A stretch of 64,000 bases of DNA from the NCBI GenBank assembly GCA_963721385.1, contig CAVRJB010000013.1, positions 496,001-560,000 on the forward strand. Reading direction: 5' to 3'. Every line of letters begins with the position of its first letter. Positions within the stretch are counted from its first letter, which is position 1. The notes beneath the pieces were generated by a model. The model saw only the letters and a list, made by a program, of their open reading frames with translations. It searched no databases and was not told where the DNA came from. Shown one piece after another: positions 19,936 through 27,431 of this stretch. Source of the stretch: DAOMFB01 sp963721385 (lineage in GTDB: Bacteria; Acidobacteriota; Thermoanaerobaculia; UBA5066). Both the position numbers and the translations under genes were made by a program.

Positions 19936-22557
19936 TCATTTCAGCCCGTCGACGACGTAGAGCTCCGAGAGCGTCCGCGTGTACGAGTACGCCGCGACGC
20001 TGCCGTCGGCGCTGACATGGACCGCCGGAATGCCCCAAAGTCCGGCCCGATCTCGCGGCGCCAGCTCCGCTTCCAGGCTCCGGCGGCCGGACGGGAGGTC
20101 GATCCTCCAGAGGCGGGCGGGCAGGGTGAGGAACTCGTAGGCCCACAGCGTCCCACCGTCCGCGGAAAAGTCGACGGGAGAAAAGGCCCCCGGCTCGAGC
20201 CCCGGCAGCGTCCGCGGCTTTTCCGCTCCCGAGAGGTCGAGAATCTGAATCGCTCCCTCCGGCCCGATCGCCGCGACCCTGCGCCCCTCGGGTGACAGCG
20301 CGACGCCGGGGAGGACCACGGTGATTCCCTCCTCGGAGACGGGCCGAAGCGCTCCCGTCTCGGCCTGCTGGACCCAGAGGCGGACCGGGCGGTCCTTCTC
20401 GTTCGCCGCGAGGAGAAGGTTCTTCCCGTCCGGGAGCCACGTGGCCCAGTGGATCTGCGCGACGGCCGCGACGGGAAAGAGCTTCCGCTCGCCGGCGGCG
20501 CGCGGGAAGGCGACGAGCCTCGGCTTTTCTCCCGGCTTCTCGCCGGCAAGCGTGGCGAGGGCCCAGGCCCCGCCCGGCGCGAGCGCCTTCGCCACCCCTT
20601 CCCCGAGGCGGACGGCGGGGCTGCCGTCGCTCGCGCGGACGTAGACGTGGTTCAGCCCGCCGCTCGACTCGCCGTACTCCGTGAAGAGGATCGTCTTTCC
20701 GTCCGCAGTCATGTCGGCGAGGAGCGAGGAATCGAGCCACGAGACGTCCTCCTCGCGTCCGTCCCGAAACCTGAGGACGATGCCGATCCATGGCGTCTCG
20801 CGGGAGATCAGGAGGCGCCCGTCCCGGCTCACGTCGTGGACCCGGGGCGACCCGAGGAATTGAATGGAGCGGCGGACCTTTCCGTTCACGTCGACCTCGT
20901 GCACGGCGCGCGCTCCGCGAGCGTCTGTCGCCGCGAACCAGAGACCGTCTCCCGAGGTGTTCCAGGCGAGGCCCTGGACGCCTGGCAGCACGTCGGTCAG
21001 CGGACGCCGACGCCCGCTCGCCTCCACGATACTCACGGCGCCCTCGTCGAAGTGGCGGTACGGGTGATCGACGAAGGCGACCCGCGAACCGTCGTGCGAG
21101 ACACGGACCGCCCCGCACCAGCCGGCGGTCTCGTAGAGCTTCCGGCCCGACGGGTACTCGAGCTTGCAGATGCCTCCCTCGACGCGGGAGACCGCCAGCT
21201 GCAGGCCGTCGGGGCCGAAGTCGGCCGCGAGGACTTCCTCGGTCAGCGAGCGCGTCGTCTCGCCCTCGAGCTGCGCCTCCGCCAGCGTCCCGAGCCAGGC
21301 GCCCGAGGCATCCGGCCGCGGGTGGAGGCTCAGGGCGAGCTTTCCCCGGGGCGAGAACCCGAGGAATCCCGCCTCGCCGAAGGGAAGAGGCGTGGCGTCG
21401 GGCGACTCGACGCGTGAACGGTAGACGCGCCAGGCCTGGGCGTCCCACGCCGCCGAGTAGACGACCGTCGCGCCGTCGGGCGAGGCGAACCGCGCCGCGC
21501 CGATCGTTCCGCGGCGGAACGTGATCTTGTGGAACGCCCGCTCGGCCGGACGCCCGAGCCGGGCGCCGAACCAGGCGGCCCCGCCGAGCAGGAACGGCAG
21601 CAGGACGAGGAAACCCCGCGCGAGGATCCCGAAGCGCCGCGGACGGGCCGCCGGAAGGGAAACCGCGGGAATCTCCGGCCGCGAGTTGTGCCCGACCAGG
21701 TCGCGGGCGTTCGCGAGGTCGTGGGCGAGGTCGGCCGTCGAGCCGTACCGGTCGGCCGGGTCCTTTTCGAGGCACCTTTCGACGATCCAGGCGACGGGCC
21801 CCGCGATCCCGCCCGGCAGGGGCGGAAGCGGCGGCGGGTCGTCGCGCAGGATGGCGGCGAGCGTCGCGCCCGCGGAATCGCGCCGGAAGGGCGCCCGTCC
21901 CGACAGCATCTCGTGGAGAACCGAGCCGAGCGAGAACTGATCCGACCGGAAATCGGCCTCCCGACCGTCCGCCTGCTCGGGAGACATGTAGCCGACCGTC
22001 CCGATGACGGCTCCGGCCTCGGTGAGATGCGCCACCACGGGGATCGTGGGGTCCTTCGGTCCGCCCCCGGCCGCCGGCTGCGTGTGCCGCGCGATGCCGA
22101 AGTCGACGACCTTCACGCGGCCTCCGGGCCCGATCACGAGGTTCTCCGGCTTGACGTCGCGATGGACGAGACCGCGGGCGTGCGCGGCCGCCAGCCCCGC
22201 CGCCGCCTGCGCCGCGATGTCGAGCGCCTTCTTCGGGAGGAGCGGACCGTCGGAGAGAAGCGACCGGAGGGTCCGCCCGTCCACGAGCTCCATGGCGATG
22301 AACGCGAGGTCGCCGTGCGTTTCTGCGCCGTACACGGTGACGACGTTCGGGTGGTTCAGCGCGGAGAGCGCCAGCGCTTCCGCCTCGAAGCGCCGGCGGC
22401 GCTCGGGATCGTCGCGGAAACGCTCGGGGAGGAGCTTGAGCGCCACGTCGCGGCCGAGACGGAGATCGCGCGCGCGGAAGACCTCGCCCATCGCCCCGCT
22501 TCCGAGACGGCTCCCGATCTCGTAAGCGCCGAAGCGCTCGCCGGGCTCCAGGGTCAT
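19936..22557 (-). CDS. transmembrane Ser/Thr protein kinase with TolB-like beta-propeller
   Basis: 873 aa. The kinase domain (residues 8-280) has the glycine loop GSGAMGEV, catalytic Lys41 in VALK, HRDVKPENL (132-140), DFGIA (152-156) and GTVGYMSPEQ. One transmembrane helix follows at about 309-331. Residues about 340-873 repeat WD40/TolB-type blades (for example VSHDGSRVAFVDH, NTSGDGLWFAATD, LPDGKNLLLAANE), probably a periplasmic propeller that senses ligand or protein. This kinase-TM-propeller layout is very common in Acidobacteriota. TAGAAT lies 18 nt before the ATG. Possible substrates include the FHA regulator encoded nearby, which is inference. Confidence 0.94.
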   Translation of the reverse strand: MTLEPGERFGAYEIGSRLGSGAMGEVFRARDLRLGRDVALKLLPERFRDDPERRRRFEAEALALSALNHPNVVTVYGAETHGDLAFIAMELVDGRTLRSLLSDGPLLPKKALDIAAQAAAGLAAAHARGLVHRDVKPENLVIGPGGRVKVVDFGIARHTQPAAGGGPKDPTIPVVAHLTEAGAVIGTVGYMSPEQADGREADFRSDQFSLGSVLHEMLSGRAPFRRDSAGATLAAILRDDPPPLPPLPGGIAGPVAWIVERCLEKDPADRYGSTADLAHDLANARDLVGHNSRPEIPAVSLPAARPRRFGILARGFLVLLPFLLGGAAWFGARLGRPAERAFHKITFRRGTIGAARFASPDGATVVYSAAWDAQAWRVYRSRVESPDATPLPFGEAGFLGFSPRGKLALSLHPRPDASGAWLGTLAEAQLEGETTRSLTEEVLAADFGPDGLQLAVSRVEGGICKLEYPSGRKLYETAGWCGAVRVSHDGSRVAFVDHPYRHFDEGAVSIVEASGRRRPLTDVLPGVQGLAWNTSGDGLWFAATDARGARAVHEVDVNGKVRRSIQFLGSPRVHDVSRDGRLLISRETPWIGIVLRFRDGREEDVSWLDSSLLADMTADGKTILFTEYGESSGGLNHVYVRASDGSPAVRLGEGVAKALAPGGAWALATLAGEKPGEKPRLVAFPRAAGERKLFPVAAVAQIHWATWLPDGKNLLLAANEKDRPVRLWVQQAETGALRPVSEEGITVVLPGVALSPEGRRVAAIGPEGAIQILDLSGAEKPRTLPGLEPGAFSPVDFSADGGTLWAYEFLTLPARLWRIDLPSGRRSLEAELAPRDRAGLWGIPAVHVSADGSVAAYSYTRTLSELYVVDGLK

Positions 22558-22595
22558 GGGCTCTTGCCTGCGGGCATTCTATTCCCGCCCCCTGC

Positions 22596-22601
22596 TAGCA
22601 T
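22596..22601 (+). promoter_or_regulatory. -10-like TAGCAT, 6 nt before kdsA start
   Basis: TAGCAT ends 6 nt before the kdsA GTG; no Shine-Dalgarno sequence is present. Same TANNNT-N6 geometry as manC, kdsD, nrdR and others in the window. Confidence 0.5.
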
Positions 22602-22607
22602 TCTTCC

Positions 22608-23447
22608 GTGCGCGCGTTCTGCTCCATCACACCGGACCTTTCGGTCGGAGATCGCTGTCGCCCCGTCTTCTTCGCCGGGCCGTGCGTCATCGAGTCACGG
22701 GCGCACTCCCTGAAGATGGCGAAGGAGATCAAGAAGGTCTTCACCGACCTCGGCGCCGCGGACCGGCTCGTCTTCAAGTCCTCGTTCGACAAGGCGAACC
22801 GGAGCGCCGGAGCGTCCTTCCGGGGCGTCGGGATCGACAAGGGGCTCTCGATCCTCTCCGAGGTGAAGGAGAAGCTCGACCTCCCGATCGTCACCGACGT
22901 CCACGAGCCGGAACAGTGCGCGATCGCGGCCGAGGTGGCGGACGTCCTTCAGATCCCCGCCTTCCTCTGCCGGCAGACCGACCTCATCGTCGCCGCGGCC
23001 GAGACGGGCCGGGCGCTCAACGTGAAGAAGGGGCAGTTCCTCGCCCCGGACGACGCGAAGCAGATCGTCGACAAGTGCCGCGCGGCCGGCAACGGGAACG
23101 TGATGCTCTGCGAGCGCGGGACGACCTTCGGCTACCACAACCTCGTCGTCGACTTCCGCTCCCTTCCGATGATGCGGGCACTCGGCGTCCCGGTCGTCTA
23201 CGACGCCACGCACTCGCTGCAGCTCCCGGGCGGCCTTGGCACCGAGACGGGCGGCTCTCGCGAGTACGCCCCCGCCCTCGCGCGCGCCGCGGCGTCGGTC
23301 GGCGTGGACGGCTACTTCTTCGAAGTCCACGACGACCCGGCGCACGCGAAGTCCGACCGCGCCACGCAGCTCCCGCTCGCGACCCTGCCGAAGTTCCTCT
23401 CGGACCTCCTGAAGTTCGACGCTCTCCGCCGCGAGACGGCTCCCTGA
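22608..23447 (+). CDS. kdsA: 2-dehydro-3-deoxyphosphooctonate aldolase (Kdo-8-P synthase)
   Basis: Condenses arabinose 5-phosphate with phosphoenolpyruvate to Kdo 8-phosphate. Motifs in order: FFAGPCVIESRAHSL, LVFKSSFDKANRSA, PIVTDVHEP, LQIPAFLCRQTDL, NVKKGQFLAPDD, LCERGTTFGYHNLVVDFRS, VYDATHSLQLPG and YFFEVHDDPAHAKSD, an almost textbook KdsA. 279 aa. GTG start at 22608 is supported by the TANNNT-N6 box. It precedes the convergent pilin gene by 6 nt, so it is not in the same operon as kdsD-kdsC despite the shared pathway. Confidence 0.96.
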   Translation: MRAFCSITPDLSVGDRCRPVFFAGPCVIESRAHSLKMAKEIKKVFTDLGAADRLVFKSSFDKANRSAGASFRGVGIDKGLSILSEVKEKLDLPIVTDVHEPEQCAIAAEVADVLQIPAFLCRQTDLIVAAAETGRALNVKKGQFLAPDDAKQIVDKCRAAGNGNVMLCERGTTFGYHNLVVDFRSLPMMRALGVPVVYDATHSLQLPGGLGTETGGSREYAPALARAAASVGVDGYFFEVHDDPAHAKSDRATQLPLATLPKFLSDLLKFDALRRETAP

Positions 23448-23453
23448 CCCCGG

Positions 23454-23889
23454 TCAGAACGGCTGATTCACGAAGATACCGTCCCTGAGGACGATGTCGA
23501 GGTCGAACCTGTCGCGTGTCGCGCGGGAGATTCCCGCCGAGACGAGGCCATCCCTTCCGAGGCAGCGGATCTCGTAACTGTCCCCCGGTCGAGGAATAGA
23601 CGTAGACGTGGCCCCAAGGGTCCTTCCGAAGGTAAGGCTCCCAGGGACAGGTCGGACAACCCCGGATCGTCAGCACGGCGGGATAGGAGCTCCACATATG
23701 AAGCCTGCTGGCGACGTAGGTCGCCATGTCCTTCATGTCGTCCATCGCCTTCGCCTGGCGCGCGCGACCCAGCGCCTTCAGGCCCGCCGGAATCGCGAAC
23801 GCCGCGAGGACGCCCACGACCGCTACGACGGCGAGGAGCTCGATGAGCGTAAAGGCACGGCGTGCGATCGGACGGCGGTGGGCGCCCAC
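23454..23889 (-). CDS. type II secretion/type IV pilin-like protein (GspG-like), frameshifted
   Basis: A class III prepilin: short basic leader then the cleavage/methylation motif RAFTLIELLAVVAVVGVLAA, where processing would leave Phe at +1 and Glu at +5. The globular part shows KAMDDMKDMATYVASRL, a Cys pair in RGCPTCPW, and a GspG-like KDPWGHVYVYSSTG segment. There the frame breaks at a G5 run (23582-23586, C5 on the plus strand). Removing one G gives DSYEIRCLGRDGLVSAGISR and the C-terminus IFVNQPF, ending at 23454. Corrected length is 144 aa, right for a major pseudopilin. No other secretion genes are nearby. GTG start at 23889. Confidence 0.8.
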
Positions 23890-23918
23890 GGGATTCGCGT
23901 CATGATACCGGCGACGCC

Positions 23919-24698
23919 ATGGTGACCGCGAATTCCTCGGGCCCGGCCCACCCGCTCGCCGTACGCGGTCTCACCGTCCGGTACGGGGCCATCGCGGCGC
24001 TCCATGACGTCTCCCTCGCCGTCCCCCGCGGCACCGTCTATGTCCTGCTCGGACGGAAGGGCGCCGGGAAAACCTCGCTTGTCCGCTGCCTTCTCGGCGC
24101 GCTGAAGCCGTCGAGCGGCGAGGTGCTTCTCTTCGGGAAGGGAGGATGGTGGGCGCGACGGAACGCGCGGGCCCGCCTCGGCATCGTTCCGGCGGAGACG
24201 GGGCGGCCGTTCCGCCTCGCGCCCGGATCACGGCCCGAGGCGCTCATCTTCGACGACCCGGCGTCCGGCCTTCCACCCGGCGCACGGCACGCGATTCTGG
24301 AAGAGCTCGCCGCCGACGCCGCCGAACGCGGCACGGCGGTCCTCATGACCGCGCGCGAGCCCGCTGGCGTCGACGAGTCCGCGACGCACGTCGGCATTCT
24401 CAAGGAGGGGCGGCTCTTCGTGGACTCCGGGATGGAGTCCTTGAAGCGCCGGTTCCGCCGGATCCGGTACGCGAACGAGGTCACCGAGGAGCGGACCGAT
24501 TACGGGAAGGAACTCGACGCCTTCGACGCCGCCCGCGTCAAGGTCCGCGGCTGGGGAGTCGAGGCCATCGTCTCGAATTTCGACGAAGAGGTCTTCGCGG
24601 CCTTCGCCGCCACCACGGGGGTCGTCGACGCCCGGGCCGAGGTTCTGACGCTCGAGGAGATCTTCGTCGCCGTGGCCGGCGAGGCGCCGACCCCGTAA
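23919..24698 (+). CDS. ABC transporter ATP-binding protein lacking the signature-motif region
   Basis: 259 aa, family of ABC-2 exporter ATPases by overall similarity. Walker A is GRKGAGKTSL (about residues 46-55). Walker B/D-loop is ALIFDDPASGLPP, where the usual LDEP is FDDP. Only some 35 residues separate the Q-loop region from Walker B, and there is no LSGGQ-like motif. The helical/signature segment (roughly 50-60 residues) is missing while both flanks stay in frame. The C-terminus (TLEEIFVAVAGE) is complete. ABC ATPases need the signature of one subunit to act on ATP bound by the other, so normal hydrolysis is doubtful. No permease is adjacent. A GTG one codon later is an alternative start. 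Confidence 0.75.
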   Translation: MVTANSSGPAHPLAVRGLTVRYGAIAALHDVSLAVPRGTVYVLLGRKGAGKTSLVRCLLGALKPSSGEVLLFGKGGWWARRNARARLGIVPAETGRPFRLAPGSRPEALIFDDPASGLPPGARHAILEELAADAAERGTAVLMTAREPAGVDESATHVGILKEGRLFVDSGMESLKRRFRRIRYANEVTEERTDYGKELDAFDAARVKVRGWGVEAIVSNFDEEVFAAFAATTGVVDARAEVLTLEEIFVAVAGEAPTP

Positions 24699-24701
24699 GA
24701 T
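24696..24701 (+). promoter_or_regulatory. -10-like TAAGAT, 6 nt before kdsD start
   Basis: TAAGAT overlaps the stop codon of the ABC ATPase gene and ends 6 nt before the GTG of kdsD, which has no Shine-Dalgarno sequence. Member of the TANNNT-N6 set. Confidence 0.45.
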
Positions 24702-24707
24702 CGGCGC

Positions 24708-25676
24708 GTGACGACCCCCGCCCGTCGCGAGGCCCGGCGCGTCCTCGAAATCGAGGCGGAAGCCGTCCGCGCGCTCGCGGCCGACCTCGACGACGGGTTC
24801 GACCGCGCGGTCGCCGCCATGAAGTCGACGTCGGGGCGCGTCATCGTGACCGGCATCGGGAAGAGCGGCATCGTCGGCCAGAAGATCGCCGCCACCCTCG
24901 CTTCGACCGGCACGGCGGCCTTCTACCTCCACCCGACGGAGGCGATCCACGGCGACCTCGGGATGATCCTCAAGGGAGACGTCGTTCTCGCGCTCTCGTA
25001 CTCGGGCGAGACGGAGGAGGTCGTCGCCCTCCTTCCCCACGTCAAGCGGCGCGGCGCGACGCTCGTCGCCCTGACGGGAAACCGCGCCTCGACGCTCGCG
25101 AAGGGGGCGGACGTCGTCGTCCGCTCGGCCATCCGCGAGGAGGCCTGCCCGCACAACCTCGCCCCGACGGCCTCCACGGCCGCTCAGCTCGCGATGGGGG
25201 ACGCCCTCGCGATGGCGCTCTCCGTCGAGAAGGGGTTTCGCCCCGAGGACTTCGCCGAGCTGCACCCGGGCGGGAAGCTCGGGAAGCGGTTCCTCCGCGT
25301 CTCCGACCTGATGCACACGGGAGACGCCCTGCCGGCTGTCCGGACCGACGCGCCGATGAAGGACGTCGTCTACGAGATGTCGAGGAAGCGGCTCGGCATC
25401 ACGGCCGTCGTCGACTTCGAGGGGAAGCTCGCGGGCGTCGTCTCGGACGGCGACCTCCGCCGCCTCCTCGAAAAGCACGGCTCGAAGGCGATGGAGCTCC
25501 CGGCCGGCGACGCGATGAGCCTGAGCCCGAAGACGATCGACGCGGGCGCCTTCGCGACCGAGGCCCTCCTGGGGATGGAGGAGCGGAAGATCACGTCGTT
25601 CTTCGTCGTGGATGCCGCCGGACGGCCTGCGGGAATCCTGCACCTCCACGACCTCTGGGGCCTCGAGTCGATCTGA
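24708..25676 (+). CDS. kdsD: arabinose-5-phosphate isomerase (KpsF/GutQ family)
   Basis: Supplies arabinose 5-phosphate for Kdo synthesis by isomerising ribulose 5-phosphate. The N-terminal SIS domain shows VIVTGIGKSGIVGQKIAATL, YLHPTEAIHGDLGM and SYSGETEEVVALLP; two CBS repeats follow (LMHTGDALPAV and a second ending in ITSFFVVDAAGRPAGILHLHDL). 322 aa, normal. It is followed 18 nt later by kdsC, so the pathway order isomerase-phosphatase is kept while kdsA lies 2 kb upstream. Confidence 0.95.
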   Translation: MTTPARREARRVLEIEAEAVRALAADLDDGFDRAVAAMKSTSGRVIVTGIGKSGIVGQKIAATLASTGTAAFYLHPTEAIHGDLGMILKGDVVLALSYSGETEEVVALLPHVKRRGATLVALTGNRASTLAKGADVVVRSAIREEACPHNLAPTASTAAQLAMGDALAMALSVEKGFRPEDFAELHPGGKLGKRFLRVSDLMHTGDALPAVRTDAPMKDVVYEMSRKRLGITAVVDFEGKLAGVVSDGDLRRLLEKHGSKAMELPAGDAMSLSPKTIDAGAFATEALLGMEERKITSFFVVDAAGRPAGILHLHDLWGLESI

Positions 25677-25694
25677 GGGCATAATCGCCCCCAC

Positions 25695-26306
25695 ATGCCG
25701 ACCGCGCCGATCGTCCCGGAGGACCTCCGGACGAAGCTGTCCCGCATCCGCGCCCTCGTTCTCGACGTCGACGGCGTCCTGACAGACGGGTCGATGACGT
25801 TCGACGAGGAGGGGCGCGAGTGGAAGAGCTTCGACGTCAAGGACGGCCTCGGACTCGTCCTCCTCAGGGACCTCGGGTACAAGCTCGGCATCGTCTCGAG
25901 CCGCGCCTCGAAGGTCGTCTCGGCCCGCTGCCGGGAGCTGAAGATCCCCGACGAGTCGATCCTGCAGGGCGAGCGCGACAAGGCCGCCGCCTTCGACCGG
26001 CTCGCGAAGCTCTGGGCTCTCGAGCCGTGGGAGATCGCTGCCATCGGCGACGACCTCCCCGACCTCGGCATGCTCCGCCGCGCGGGGGTCGGGGCCTGTC
26101 CCGCCGACGCCGTCGGCATCGTGCGGGAGGCGGCCGCCCTCCTGCTGACGCGGCCGGGCGGCGCCGGCGCCGTGCGCGAGCTGTGCGACCTGATCCTCGA
26201 GATCCGGAAGAGCTCGCGCGCCGACCGCCCCGCCGCGGTCGCGCCCGACGCGCCCGCCTCGCCGGCCGACGGCGACGTCATCCCGTTCCCCGGCTCGCGC
26301 GGCTAG
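25695..26306 (+). CDS. kdsC: 3-deoxy-manno-octulosonate-8-phosphatase (KdsC, HAD family)
   Basis: Releases Kdo from Kdo 8-phosphate. HAD motif I is LVLDVDGVLTDGSMTF, motif II lies in IVSSRAS, the conserved Lys is in GERDKAAAF and motif III is IGDDLPDLGML. The compact C0-type HAD core fits KdsC; a 30-residue Ala/Pro-rich tail is extra (203 aa total). CATAAT stands 9 nt before the ATG. Its TAG stop shares the palindrome CTAG (26303-26306) with the stop of convergent tatC. Confidence 0.93.
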   Translation: MPTAPIVPEDLRTKLSRIRALVLDVDGVLTDGSMTFDEEGREWKSFDVKDGLGLVLLRDLGYKLGIVSSRASKVVSARCRELKIPDESILQGERDKAAAFDRLAKLWALEPWEIAAIGDDLPDLGMLRRAGVGACPADAVGIVREAAALLLTRPGGAGAVRELCDLILEIRKSSRADRPAAVAPDAPASPADGDVIPFPGSRG

Positions 26307-27075
26307 TCCGCCGCCTTCTTCGGCTCCCGCTTCTTGAAGGCCCACGCGATCCCGACGCCCAGCAGGTAGAGGGCGAACATCGGCAGGGCGAACGCGCACT
26401 GCGTCGGAATGTCCGGCGTCGGCGTGATGATCGCGGCGATGACGAAGATGATGAGGACCGCGTAGCGGAACTTCGGCGAGGAGCCATTTTTCGTCCACGA
26501 CGCCGATCCGCGACAGGAAGAAGATGAGGAGCGGGGTCTCGAAGACGATCCCCATGCCGAGGAGGATCTTCGTGACGATGTCGAGATAGTCGTCGATCTT
26601 GAGGACCGGCATGAAGTCCTCGCCGGTCTGGACGAGGAACTGCGCGACCATCGGGAAGGCGACCCGGTAGCCGAAGTAGCCGCCGCCCACGAAGAAGATC
26701 ACCGAGAAGAAGACGAACGGGAGGACCCACTTCTTCTCGTGGCGGTAGAGCCCCGGCGCGATGAAGAGCCAGAGCTGCCAGAGGAGGACCGGGCTCGCCA
26801 CGAAGACGCCCGCGATCAAGCGCGACGTTGATGTAGAGCATGAACGGCTCGGTCAGCTGCGTGTAGGCCAGCTTCGTCCCGGAGGGCAGGGCGGCGAGGA
26901 CGGGCTCCGAGAGGAAGTGGAAGATCTGCTTGGCCCAGAACCACGAGACGAGGAAGCCGCCTGCGATCGCGACGGCGGACCAGACGAGGCGGCGGCGGAG
27001 GTCCTCGAGGTGCTCGAGGAACGTCATCCGCGGGAGCTGGTCGTCGGGGTCGGCGCCCTCGCGTCGGTCGTTCAC
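26303..27075 (-). CDS. tatC: twin-arginine translocase subunit TatC, two frameshifts
   Basis: Receptor subunit of the Tat system for folded proteins. Three reading frames together give one complete protein: FLEHLEDLRRRLVWSAVAIA to MLYINVAL in the first, LIAGVFVASPVLLWQLWLFI to LLIFFLSRIGVVDE in the second, and SSPKFRYAVLIIFVIAAIIT to the end in the third. Joining them needs one base removed in TT at about 26818 and one removed in the T5 run 26487-26491 (plus-strand coordinates). The corrected gene is 256 aa with six membrane segments, exactly TatC-like. The GTG start at 27075 overlaps the tatA stop (GTGA). Sequence errors are likelier than a pseudogene because Tat is usually needed. Confidence 0.88.
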
Positions 27076-27317
27076 GCGGGCTTCGTCGGCTCGGAAGGCG
27101 CGGCCGCCGGACCGGGCGGCGGATCGCTCTTCGGGGGCTCCTTCGTGGCGCGGTCCACCTCGTCCTCGATCGTCCGCTTCAGCTCGTTCGAGGTCCTCTT
27201 GAACTCTCCGAGCGCCTTGCCGACCTGCTTGCCGATCTCGGGGAGCTTCTTCGGCCCGAAGAGGAGCAGCGCCAGGGCCAGGATCAGGATCAGCTCCGGC
27301 ATTCCCAGATTGCCCAT
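27072..27317 (-). CDS. tatA: Sec-independent translocase subunit TatA/TatB
   Basis: 81 aa. One N-terminal membrane helix (MPELILILALALLLFGPKKL) runs directly into an amphipathic helix (GKQVGKALGEFKRTSNELKR) and a Pro-rich acidic tail. The FGPKKLPEIGK hinge is the family signature. TatA forms the pore-like assembly used by TatC; a single TatA/B next to tatC suggests a minimal two-component system, though other copies could lie elsewhere. GAGGAGG sits about 10 nt before the ATG at 27317. Confidence 0.93.
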   Translation of the reverse strand: MGNLGMPELILILALALLLFGPKKLPEIGKQVGKALGEFKRTSNELKRTIEDEVDRATKEPPKSDPPPGPAAAPSEPTKPA

Positions 27318-27431
27318 CGGCCCGGCGCCTCCTCGCGCCGCGGGGAGAATCAGGCCCGCCCGAGGCGCCTGTCAAGGCGGGAGGCGGGCAGGCCGGAAAT
27401 GCTACCCTTTCGCCGCCAGGGAGGGCCTCAG

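Noticed and set aside
26278..27375. tatC as a decayed pseudogene
   Set aside because: All three frame segments retain conserved TatC sequence, both breaks are single-base homopolymer changes, and the corrected length is normal.
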